Shown: positions 36,201-47,916 of the stretch, piece by piece | Layout: each line of letters begins with the position of its first letter | Position numbering within the stretch: the stretch's first letter is position 1 | From: Drosophila pseudoobscura | Lineage: Eukaryota > Arthropoda > Insecta > Diptera > Drosophilidae | NCBI RefSeq assembly: GCF_009870125.1 | Contig: NC_046679.1 | Coordinates: 16,926,001 to 16,990,000 of the forward strand | DNA length: 64,000 nt | Direction: 5' to 3' | Notes under the pieces: model-generated | Told to the model about the DNA's origin: nothing | The model's input: only the letters and a program-made list of their open reading frames with translations | The model's database searches: none | Position numbers and translations under genes: made by a program

Positions 36201-39200
36201 AGCACTACCTTTACCTCTTCCTTGGCTTCTTTCTACAGTTACATATGTAGCTTTCAGATGACTCACTCATTTCCAAAGCAAAAGCTCTACTCTTCCAGGG
36301 CTTTCGATCGATGTTAAAGGGCGTTGCCTTGCGTCTTATCTTGCAGGTTGTATCTTTGGACTTGTGGTCGGTCTCCCTCGAATAACTGTTGGCAACATCA
36401 AGCGTCAACAGTCAACAGTCAACAGTTACATCCTCCGCACAAACAATCTAAAAACCGTTCATGGTCATTGTGCCATAAATGGCAAACGAAACGAAATTGA
36501 AATTAAGCAAATGAGTGGGAAACCAGACAGACTGTGCGATGTATGAGATGAGGCAACAAAAGGAGAAGAACGGCAGCAACAGCAGCAGCAGCAAGAGCGG
36601 TGGGAGCAAGCTCAGAAAAACAAGTTGCTGTCTCCGAGGTCCAAAAGTCTAGCGGATCAGCAGCGGCGGCGGCGGCAGCGGCGGCGCAGCGAAGGCGGAT
36701 GCGCACCTTAGAAGCCAAATGAGGAGCTCTAGCGGATGCTGTGCCTCTTCAACTGGGCCAAAAACCAAAGCAGCTTCCAACCAATGACAGACAATGCCTG
36801 CAGCTTGGTTGGGGCCGGGGAATGGGTTTGGGTTGGCGTTGTTGGCCCACATGTCCCACGCTTGAATTTACATGCACGCACAGGCATACAGGCACAGACG
36901 TGCACAGACAGGCACGGCACACACATATCCAAGGCAGCTAACGGTACACTCTTTACGCAATCCCAAGCCAAGAATGTGGAAAAAGAGACAGCGAGAGAGA
37001 AAGAAAGCAGAAAGCGTCGTCAATGGAAAAGGGAGAGAAAGGGTTTTCTTTCAAATCCGCTGGTATCATAAAAATAAATAAAATAAAATAAAAAAAAGCC
37101 CGCGCGACGCTTTCAACATCCACAGAAAGAAACAGAATGAAAGAGAAAGAGAGAGAGAGGGAGAGAGAGCCGGCCCGGCGACACGCATGTAAATTGTGAG
37201 GCCATGTAAACCCTACTTTCCACTTTTGGTGGCGACCGTCCGTCAGGTGTGTGAGCGCGCTCTGCTGCCCGACGGACAACACTTTTTTTTTGGGCGTGTG
37301 CCCATTTGTAGGAGTACCCCCTCCCTGCCACCCATCCCCCTTGCAACTTGTGGCATGGTTTCGGGTGCCACAGGTTCGTAAATAACAATAAATGTTGCGG
37401 GCGTAGCGCTTTGGGCCAAAGTCCTAAGCGCGTCTCGGGTTCCAGGGCGACGCCACAGCTCCAACGCCAACAGGTTACAGCAACAGAAACTTGGGCTAAA
37501 ATATCCAGCCAGAAAAACACCCAGAGTTGGATCAAAAATCCAGCCAAAGAGAAAGAGAGAAAGACAGTCGGACCAGACCAAAACCAAACCAAACCAAACC
37601 AAACCGCGGGCCATACGCATTTGAAGCGTTTTTTTTACTGTTTACTGTTACGACTCTCGAAAGCGAAGATCTCTTCTTTTCTCTCTTCCATCTCCCATCT
37701 CCCGCGGTTCAACGACCGAAAACCGACCTCCCTCCCTTTCCCCGTTCCCAGGGAAGCGTTCCCCCCGTTCCCCCGTTCCGCCATTCCCCCATTTCTGTTG
37801 CCGCTTCTTTTGCGCGGTTCTTCCTGACTGCCTTGCCCCATCCCCATGCCTGCCTGCCTGCTGCTTCGTCTAGGTCTAGCTTTCTATTGTTTGATGATTA
37901 CCCAAAAAGAAAGAAAAGACTGAGAAATGGCCGTGGGTTTTAACCCTACAAAATGGGAATATGGCTGGGAATGGGAAGAAAACGTTCTCTCCCTCTCTCT
38001 CTCTCTTTCTGGCTCTCTTCTGCTCACATTCCAGAATTTTGAGAGAGAAGTTTCATCTGTGATTCCGGTGGAGGATTAATAATGCACAAGACGCGGGGGC
38101 TCTTGCCGAAAATGTCCAGAGAACGTCGTAGATTCTGGACGGTCATTGACTTTCTAATTTGTGGCCAAGGGATAGACCTGGTTGTGTGACTCCTATGGTA
38201 TGATTAATGTTTTTATTTGGCTCCAAACTTTTGCCGCAGATCGTTTCCTCCTCCCTCACGAGGAGCAGATCAATTATAAGGCGATCAAGAATCACTCAAA
38301 AGATACACCCAAAAATCTCATTAAAATGTACGAAGTACAGTCGCACATTAAAGCCACAAACGAAACCAATAAAATCGCTTGACAAATTATGCAACAGGTT
38401 CGGTTCGGTTCGGTAAAACCACGTGAGTTACGGAGCTAAAGAGTCATGGGAAAATGTCACCATCATCCACGCCAGAGAGAAATCCCTCGGAGCCGTACTG
38501 TAACAGGTTCACGCATAGTGCACCGTGCAACAAAGCCATTTCAGGTGCGGAGGCGGTCGGGGTATCATAAATAAGCCTCGAATGGGGCACACACCGTAAC
38601 GCCCTTTGCGTAGGCAAGAGTACATTTAAATTCCACGTGAAAAGAGATTTGTACTGGGGTAAGCCACACACAAAAAGGGGGTGGCAAAGCTCATTCGATT
38701 TCAGATTTTCAGCAATGGGACAATGGAGTGGCCCAGGCCTCCCCCGAGGCAGGCACAGGAATCATGGTAATTATTCACCGCTCGCAGTGAAGGCATTTCC
38801 GTTTGCCATTGTCCCGTCCCCGACATCACTTCCGTATCCCGCACCCAAAACAATTGTCGAATTGTCGTTCACCCCCAAAACACACAACGAAACGGAGACA
38901 GAGACGTAGCCCTGACCTGACCCTTGGTCACCAAGTGTCCGGAAATGAGATGCAAATATTATGTGGGATTCCCAACCGATCCTTGAGCCACCCCCCCTCA
39001 CAGTTCAGTGGCCATGAGAGAGAGAGAGGGAGAGGATCGCCATGAGGGTTGAGTTCGCTGCGCATGCGCATCATCTGCTTAACATAAAGAAGATCCCTCC
39101 CTAAGAAAATTGTCTTGGCCTTGTGCACGTGCGTTTTCCAGGAGGAAAATAATGAAAATTGCATTGCTTGAGTGCGCTTCTGGGCGGGAGATCACGGAAT

Positions 39201-40725
39201 GGCGATAAGAAATTCCACGATCCCATTTAGTGGAAATATTATGCTAAGACGGTATAGTTTCAGGGCGCCTTTTACAGGGGAACAATAGTTTACACAGTCA
39301 CAGGAATATACTTCTTGTTTTCCCTGGGAACGAGAAACTTTCACGTACAGATAGAGAGACGATCATCTCTGATCAAGAACACATTCGCCGCGATGTAGGT
39401 CAGCTGAATCATAACTGCCACCACATGTTTCTCCCATCTTGCACCACACACACACACACACGCACCGATCCACCCTCCTCCCACTCCATCATGCGTCTGC
39501 GACTCCAGCTCCAACTCATGTCCGGCTAGAGTCGTTTGGGATGGCTTGGAATTATGTGATTAACAGATTTCCATTGTGTGCCCGGCAGGAGAGGCACTCT
39601 CTGGAGTCTCCCCTCCGATCAGTGCCCGGAGCGAGTGCGTGCCTCATAATTTATCATCTCATCCTCGCTGGAATATGCAACTGGGATCTAACCCCCTGAT
39701 CTGACAGAGCGACAGAGAGCAGAGAGTCCAGCAGCCTAGGCGCAAATCATCATCAGAGTCAGAGGAGAGTTCAACGAACTTTGTAGAGAACAGATTCATT
39801 CTCCTTGTGTCTCGCGGCCTCTCCTATCGCTCAGTGTTTGTGTATGTGTGTGTGTGTGTGCGACGGATGGGATGGGACGGGACGGGACGAAGTCACAGCG
39901 AAAGCATAAAAATGTTACAATGTTAATGGATGCCCCAGTCGGAGGCTAGTCGGGAGAGAGAGATAGAGAGATAGTGAAGCTTGCGGCGCGTGCCTGTGTC
40001 CGGGAGGAGAGGTGCACGTGTGCTCTCCAAAGATCGTAGATAATTGCATTCCCAGCATTCCCTTCTCTAACAAAGAATCCTGGAATTCAATAAGCAGGTC
40101 ATTGAATCCAAAAGAACGACTTTCCTTTGCAGCAAGTGGTCTCTGGCCCGAGGCAGTCCACTCCTGTTTGCATTTCCTTTCTGGTGCTTTCTCTTTGCGA
40201 TCGCGTTCTCTTTTGATTTCACCATCCGGCAGCGGTACGAGTACTTCTCCCTCCCTTCCTATCTGTCCCGTGGTCCTTGTGTCAAGTGCATGCTTCCTCT
40301 CCTTTCGTTTCTCGTTGAGAGGCTCGTTCTTCAGAGCAACTTCAAGACGAGAAGTAGGAATTGGGGCGCAAGAACCGGCAGGAAATATTGAATTAATAAT
40401 TATGTAGATACGAATTCTTGATATGTATGTGCATATTTTTACGATGCACCACAGGCCCGGACCCCGTTTCCCTGCCACTAATTAGGGCGCAGCACAGCGG
40501 CGGTTCCGTTGCGATTTGTTCAAGCGCATCCCCGCTATACGTCCACGACTTCGTCCAGGGGTGCCACAATGATCCTCTACATCCTAGCAAGTTGCTTCTT
40601 CCGTTACAGGTGCGAGTACAGGTACAACCACCCCGGGACGACAACATTTAAATAGTCAAAACGATCACTTCACACTATGCGAGCACAGGGTAAGAGGATT
40701 CCACTACTTACTGAGATTCCACCAC

Positions 40726-40749
40726 CATCCATCCATCCATCCATCCATC
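40726..40749. repeat. (CATC)n microsatellite
   Basis: About six CATC units. A complementary (GGAT)n run lies near 41189-41210. Confidence 0.85.
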
Positions 40750-43557
40750 TACCACTTGCTACCTCCATTTCAATGTAAACTGTATCTGTGTTGGTGTAAC
40801 GTCTGTCTGGCGGAGGGTTGCTAGACCATCTAATTATCATTTTTCAACGTTACGTTCGTCTGAGGCCCCTACTCAGGTGTCGGACTCGCAGTCAGGGTCC
40901 AAGTCAAAAAGACATCATCAGGTGTACTCGATGCCCTGCCGCTGATGATGTGTATTCCTTGTTCTTTTTTAAGGGGATGGATGGGACCAAGGATTTCGTT
41001 GATGCACGACTGAGCGCTAAAGAAACGTCTTTCCTTTGTTCCGTCAGTCCATCCCCAAATCGTATTCGTGACCCTCATCGTCCCGCACTTCGCGTCCTGG
41101 CTGGCTGGCAATTACTTCAAAATGCGTTAATGTTTTGTGTCCCTTGTCCCTCGATGATCGTTGACTGGATGGCAGGGATGGTAGGGATGGATGGATGGAT
41201 GGATGGATCGGGGGCTTTGTCTGCCTGCAGCTCGCATTCCCCGGTACGTCACACTCGACTCGACTCCGCTTTGACTCCGCGGCTTTGGTTGGCTTTTTGA
41301 GTGGCAATCAGATCAGGGATGGGGCTCGGGACGGAAACCTTTTCGCTCCCTATTCATGCCCGGGCATCCTGTTGCTTGCTGTTGCATGAAACAGGATGGC
41401 AACGAGCGTGTAATATAACAGTTACCCCCCACTCTGCTCTGCCCTGGCTACACTTGCTTTACATGGATTTTTTATTACCATTTTCCAATTTCCAATTTGA
41501 ATGCCTCCGCCTGTAAAAAGGAAACGATAATTGGCTGGATATTGCTGTTGATTCCTCTTCCTGCCCCGAACTTTCAGGGCAAGCTGAAGCTATTTTAATT
41601 AATTTTCACATTTGTTGAGGGACTTCCCTCGAATTGGATTGAAGGTTCCGCCCGCAAGACCCCGAAACCCACGAGAAAAAAATACAAGCTTCCCATTGCC
41701 GGCGGCCTGCATGCGCAGAGCAGAGACAAAAGCACGGCGGAAAAAAGACCAAACAAATCAGAATCAATTTGTCAAGCGACACTTGCCACCGTAAATAAAA
41801 CTCGGCAACAAGCGGTGGCAGTGGCAGCAACAACAGCGGCAGTGGCAGCCACACAAAAAACCAAAACGAGCATAAGACATTCGAACGGCAATCAGAAATC
41901 AAAACAAAAACCGCTAAAATAACAGAAAAAAAAGAGCGGCATGAAAATAAAACACTAAAAAAAGAAAGGAAATTTGACTTTGATAAGCCGATGCTTTTGA
42001 TACCCTTTCTTACGGCGGTATTGATTTAGTCTGAGCTACTGTATATCTAAGATATGATATGCTCCTCCAAACTTATATTTTTTCTGTAGTAATACACTGA
42101 GAAACAAGGGATATTTTATGGATAATTTGAAAGATACACTTAAATTTTAAAACGTAAATTATGCAAGCTCGAAAATTACTGTTTTCCATTTATGTATGTA
42201 TAAACATTTACTTATGATAAAGTACCTTCTTAAATTATTTAATATCAATGATCACATCCTCAGGATACAAATTTGCGTGTGATCTCGTAGTTGAGGGATG
42301 ATCCTGGGGAAAGCCCAGCTTACTTGGACCTATTGAAGGTCCATGGTGATGCCGAAAGTTTCTTACAACTCAAGGGTAGTTCGGTGCCTTGGATATATTT
42401 GGATATCCGAAATGCCCGTGAGGATAGGGGCGCCGAGAAGCCAGGGTCGGTAACTGGCAGAAGAAGTGGGCAGCCGAATCGTCCCCTTTTTCGCCCCGGC
42501 AATTTCTGCAGAAGTCCTTTTGAGGGATTGAGTATCGGAACATTCGCATTGACGATATTTCGTCATCATATTGTTGCCGATCAACAATATAGTATGAGTA
42601 CATACATCAACAAATTCTGCCTCTTATTTAAACCCGCTCAACTTTTTATTCAAATCAAACTTACAACAGCTATTAGAAACGCTTGATAGCTTAACAATAT
42701 CCTTTATGGGATATGATGTTCGCCTCTGCTACGCTCTCTGTGTACGTCTGATCATATTCGTAGTACCCTCTGCAAAGGGTACAACAAAAGTTGGCGCGCA
42801 TGCGCAAACAAGTTTTAGACAAAAGAGAGAGAGAGAGAGGGAGAGAGAGAGAGAGAGTCACTGACTGCGAGAACAATCGGAGCTTTTCGAGCCGGCGAGC
42901 GCCAAACGCGTGGTAAGACCTCTATCTCTTCTACTCTCCTCTCTGCCCCAGCCCCAGCCCCAGCCCCGTCCCCATCGACACCATTCAATTGTTAGAGGAG
43001 AAAGAAACCAGGCGAGGAGCAGCGCAGGGCAACCCATACAAATGAGTCAGAGCTGCGACTGGCACTCCATCGATCGACAATTGAAACAGGACAGGATCCG
43101 CTCACCGTTGCTGGCGCGTCTGTAGAGGCTGGGGGAGGGGAAGGCAGTATGCAAATTGTTGTAAACCGACGCGACAACTTCATTTGTTCAACGGAGCTCC
43201 GGCGTCGGCCAACGGAAACGGCATCGGCCATCGGCCAACGGGCAACGGGCACCGAGGCAACCGTTGGCCGAGGATGGGAATGGGAATGGCGCTGGGAGTG
43301 GGATTGTGGGGAGTGTAATGGGAGTGAGGCACGTCGCCAGCTAAATTGAGGTTAAGTAATGCAGTCAAATGCGTGAAAAATGGCAAAAGAACAAATAAAA
43401 CCCAGCCACAAAAACTGGGCAGGGCCAAAGGAGGACAAGAGTGCGCTGCGCGAACAGAGTGCCAGACACTGAAGACACCGAAACACACGAAAAAAGGCGA
43501 CATAGGACTCGGTGCGTGACGGCAACATAAAACGTCGACACGTTGCCAAGACGATGT

Positions 43558-43582
43558 TGTCATCATCATCATCATCATCATC
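43558..43582. repeat. (CAT)n microsatellite
   Basis: About seven perfect CAT units. Confidence 0.85.
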
Positions 43583-45092
43583 TACCAACAGCAAGAGAAG
43601 CAGCAGCAGTACTGGTACCCACCAGCACCTACATACATGATCGTCGTGAGGCTCCAAAACCTGATCCCCGATTAGCATGCAAACATTCCTGCGATTGATT
43701 TTTTTGGGTCAGCATTGCGAAAAAATCTGATGTCTGCCGCCTGTCCCCGTCAGCGTCGCTGCGCCTGACCCCACCAGCAAGTCGAACTTGGACTCCGACT
43801 CCGACTGGGTTTGGAGGATTGATAATTAATTTCGGCATGGCACCTAGTAGCAGTTGGACGGACACTCTAGGCTGACACCACGCGACACCTGCCTCTGTCT
43901 CTGCCGCTGCCGCTGCCGCTGCCGCTGCCACTGCCACTGTCTCTCAGCAGCTATGGGGCCAAAATAATACAAGGCCTTCTCTGGCGCACGTAAACTGGTT
44001 GGGTTGCCATTGGCAGCCAACATTTGCCGTTTGCCGTTTGCTCTTTGTGCGCGGCTTCTAATCCGTTTGGAATTTCAGACACGCCAAAGTGGCGCACCGA
44101 CTGAGCGGATCGGAGCTGAGTTGAGTTGAGTTGAGCATGCCACTGCCACAGCCAGAGGCTGCCAGGCTGGTTGTCGTCCACTTGGTGGCTTGGCTTGGCT
44201 GGTTGCTGCTGCTGCTGCTGGCAAAATGTCAAGTGTCTGCCTCGGAAATGAGGCCGTTGTGGTTGTGTGTCACAAGAAGAAGAAAAAGTTGCAGCCAAAG
44301 AGAGAGACAGAGAGAATGATCTATCTAGAGGAAAGCTCGATGGAGTTGTGACATCTTATTTGGCTGAAGGATGCTTCGTGTGAGTGGTTCCAGTTTATTC
44401 TCGGGGGAACACCGTGGCACATCAGGATATGGTATTTGGATTGCGATCATTGCCCCACTATGGGTGTTGCATCCTCTGTCTATATTGCGGCACTTCAACA
44501 AGAAATGACAGAGAGACTAATGTAGGGATATTTGCAAAGAAAATTTATAGAAAAACTCTTTGATATCAGATCTTCAATAAAAAATTGAACAACAATATTC
44601 CACTATGGGCCATTCGTCGTATGAAAAATATATTCCAGATTCTTTTCACTATTGGAACTACTAATGTACCGATCTCTTTAGGAAGATCTAACCAAACCAG
44701 CTTTACGCATTCCAATAATATTTATCTCCCTAAAACTAATGCGAAGAAATCTATATACGTTACGTATACGTCAACCTTCAGTTGATCCCAAAAACCACTC
44801 ATAATAATTCCCTTTCGCCACTCAAGCATCACATTTTGGATTTGATGAAGGAGCTGGAACCCCTCGGCGTGGCCCCAGCACACGCCATGCGAAATAATAA
44901 CAGGCCATTCGCCTTGGATTCGACCGCCCAATCACTTGATCACATGTTATGCAACTCAAAAGATACAAAGAAACAGAGAGAGAGAGAGAGAAAGAGAGAC
45001 AGAGAGAGGGAGAATAATAAAAATAATAACAGTTGGCGAGAGAAGAAAAACTGCATTTTCACGCAAGTGGATGAATGGAAGTGAAATGAGCC

Positions 45093-45131
45093 GACGACGA
45101 CGATGACGATGACGACGACGACGACGACGAA
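45093..45131. repeat. (GAC)n trinucleotide tract
   Basis: GAC units with two GAT interruptions, about 400 bases upstream of the CRAL-TRIO gene. Confidence 0.8.
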
Positions 45132-45539
45132 CGAAAGCCAGTTGCAGTTTTCCCCCAAAACAGCGTCTGTTGTCTGCTGTCTGCGTCTCGGCTAGCCAGC
45201 CGTGTGGTGCCCCCAGCAGCACACGCCACACCAGGCAACGCCAGTTGGGCACCATCCACATCCCCATCTCCCACCCCATATACGACTCCCGATCCGATCC
45301 CGAACGTAGTTGAAATTGCATGCCGAATTCGCCAGACAACCAACTAACCAACCAACCAGTTTCACTTGCGAAAGCAAACAGCTTCCATTTCCATTTCATT
45401 CGACAGTCGACCGCCGTTAGCTGGAAACGCGTTTCGGGGCCCGAGCAGCGAGCTAAAATCAAAAGTACTTGTACTCGTAACTCCCGGAAACTCATCCCAT
45501 CAATCAGTTCAGGAGCACTTTTGTTGCAAGGAAGAGAAG

Positions 45540-47222
45540 ATGAAGGAGGCCGATCTGGAAGAACAGTATGCCCGCTTTCCGAAGATCAAGCGATCGGAGG
45601 TGCAAAAGTTTGTCGAATGGATTCATGTCCAGCCGCACATCTCGAAGCAATTCTCGGAGGGCGAAGCCCTGCATTTCTTTCACGCCTGCCGCTACAGCAT
45701 GGAGGTGGCCAAACAAGTGCTGGATATCAATCTCACGGCCCGCACCCACCTAGATGAGTTCTTTGTGAACCTCGACAGCGAGCGACCGGAGCTACGGCGG
45801 GCCATGAAAACAATGTAGGACCAAGCTCTTCTCACTGAGAATTCTATCCAATTATCTCCAAGTGTAATTATAGTTCTATTGTTCCGCTGCCTGGAGCTAC
45901 TCCCGAAGGCTATCGTGTGATTGTCGCCAAACTCGAAGACCTCAATGCATCGAATTATAACTTTGCGGATGCCATGAAACTGTAAGTGGAAGATTAACTG
46001 ACAGACAGCTCTGTCAATATGACTCCTGGAATCTAGAGGATCTACAATCCTTTCAAGACTCTTTCGGTAGTTTTCAGCGCTACCTGACTTGGAGTCACGT
46101 TTACGTAGGCAATCCGTTTATATATATATTTCGAGTTCGAAGTCAAAAAAGTAATATCCGAATTCCCAAACACTTGCTCAGCTTTAGTATTAATGGCCAA
46201 CAATTATTGCAAAAATAGTTAAGTGCAATTTGCGTGTCATTTGCGAGCGGGACGAGTAGCGTGATTATGACAAGGTATACTGAAACATGAAGAGATTAAG
46301 GTCCGAAGTGTTTAATGTCACCCCGAACACAACCCCAACCCCAACCCCAATACGTGAACCCGAACCCGAATTGTGTTCCGTGCACGCACACAAGATTTAG
46401 CAGCTGTGGATTCACAGTAGCACAGTCTCACACAGATACGATACTCATCTACTGGCACTCGCAGATCTGATCTCAGATGATATGTGCGCTCTATATAATG
46501 GTTAACAATTAAAACATAACAATTAAATGATCAATTATAAGGGGATACTGATATCTTTATAGAAGCTGCGGCTAAGCATGTGTTTTGTGCACTTTCAGAT
46601 ATTGCATGATATTCGACTTTTGGATGTACGAAGATGGAATACAGCCCGGCCATGTGATTGTAATCGATCTGAAGGGCTGTGCCCTGGGGCACTTGGCCCG
46701 CATTGGACTTCTACAAATGAAGAAATTCCTCTTCTACCTGCAGGTAAAACTCTTGACTCTTAGTTAAATCAAATTGTATGTTTCCTGTTGCTATAGGAAG
46801 CGGCTGCCATACGACTGATTGGTTTCCACTTTGTTAACATTGTGCCTTTTATGGACAAGATTATGGCTCTTATGAATCCGTTTATGAAGAAGGAGTTGAC
46901 AAGCGTTCTCCATATGCACAATGACATCAATGACTTCTATAAATTTGTACCGCGCGAAATGCTGCCAAAGGACTACGGCGGACCGGGGGAGGAGACCAGT
47001 CTGGCCAAGGGTGAGCCTCAGAATATAATTTAGATGGATTTTGTGTATTAAACTGACATATTTGCAGAGATCTATTACAAGAAACTGTTGAACAATCGCA
47101 AAGAGATGCTCGAGTTTGAGACGCGCCATCAGGTTAATGAGAAACTGAGGCCCGGGAAAGCCAAGACCGTCTCCGATCTCTTTGGCATCGAGGGAAACTT
47201 CAAGAAGTTGGACATTGATTAA
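45540..47222 (+). CDS. CRAL-TRIO (Sec14-like) lipid-transfer protein
   Basis: Five exons: 45540-45814, 45874-45981, 46599-46743, 46797-47010 and 47068-47222. The total is 897 nt, or 298 residues plus stop, with an open frame over every GT/AG junction; about 300 residues is usual for insect members. The N-terminal helical CRAL-TRIO-N part lies at about residues 10-60. The lipid-binding fold follows at about 90-265, with [20 protein letters not shown] and the late [11 protein letters not shown] motif typical of the family. Such proteins carry hydrophobic ligands (tocopherol, retinoid or phospholipid) between membranes; the ligand here is unknown. There is no signal peptide, so it is cytosolic. 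An in-frame ATG at 45366 would add 58 residues without family likeness and was not chosen. Poly(A) signal at 47289. Convergent with the ZMYND8 gene. Confidence 0.92.
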
Positions 47223-47630
47223 AAATTTGTGGCATTACTATTACTGTTAAGAGGCAGAATTAATTGTTTACAGGTGTTTGATAGTACTAATAAAATATTC
47301 GTTAATTGTTTATCAATTAGTTGTTTAATTGAAAATCATGATACAGAAATCATTCGAACGGTTTCTATAGGTAGTTAAATTTTAATTACTGTCTTCTTAA
47401 CTTCAATGATGCAGCTTCGCTTTAAGTCATACATAAAAACTATGTAATCGATGCAATGTGATTGATTTGATGTTTGTTTCTTAATGTGAGAATGTGTGGA
47501 TGATCCTTAGGTATTGACATGAGTTCTTCTTATGTGTTTTTTCAACTCATACTTGCTATGCGGTCACAGTATTCTTAACTTATCTACTTATGTAGGTGGT
47601 GTACCTTTCTTATTAAACTATAATTTAAAA

Positions 47631-47722
47631 CTATAAAAATGACTTTTTTACACACTGCCTCAGCGCAAGATCCTTTCCTCGTAGTCCCTGGTAGTCCTTT
47701 GCCAAAGCTTTTCTGATGTTAT
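47631..47722 (-). other. Candidate 3' terminal exon between the two conserved genes
   Basis: Reading the minus strand, a good acceptor (tttttgtttacag) is followed at 47722 by DNA open in two frames. One gives NIRKALAKDYQGLRGKDL and runs to a stop at 47631; the other gives ITSEKLWQRTTRDYEE and ends earlier. It could be an alternative last exon of the ZMYND8 gene, whose coding end (CA|GTAAGG at about 47920) is itself a strong donor. Using that donor would place a stop at once and leave the protein unchanged, making this a spliced 3' UTR. Confidence 0.35.
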
Positions 47723-47916
47723 CTGTAAACAAAAAGCGACTTTAGTTTTGTAAATGTTATCAATTTTTTTAATAATATACTTATTAATGGTAATCCTTTA
47801 TTAAATGAAAATAAAAACTCTCTTTCTGTTCTGAGGAGATATTCTGAATATCTAAGCAGTCTCAAAAGGTGGGAAATCCGAAATCCTATATTGTGTACCG
47901 CCTACAATACCAATCC

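Larger units (their letters stand above)
20411..45539. other. Long gene-free stretch (about 25 kb)
   Basis: I found no open frame here with domain motifs, splice continuity or family resemblance. The longer frames are Ser-, Leu- or Arg-rich translations of CT, GA and GTCT repeats. The stretch holds many microsatellites, an AT-rich block at 28.9-29.5 kb, a MITE-like element at 31.0-31.5 kb and a poly-G run. It may be intergenic or a long intron with regulatory elements of a gene beyond the window. Confidence 0.55.

Noticed and set aside
45366-45539. In-frame upstream extension of the CRAL-TRIO start
   Set aside because: The extra 58 residues do not resemble the family; the start at 45540 gives the usual N-terminus and length.
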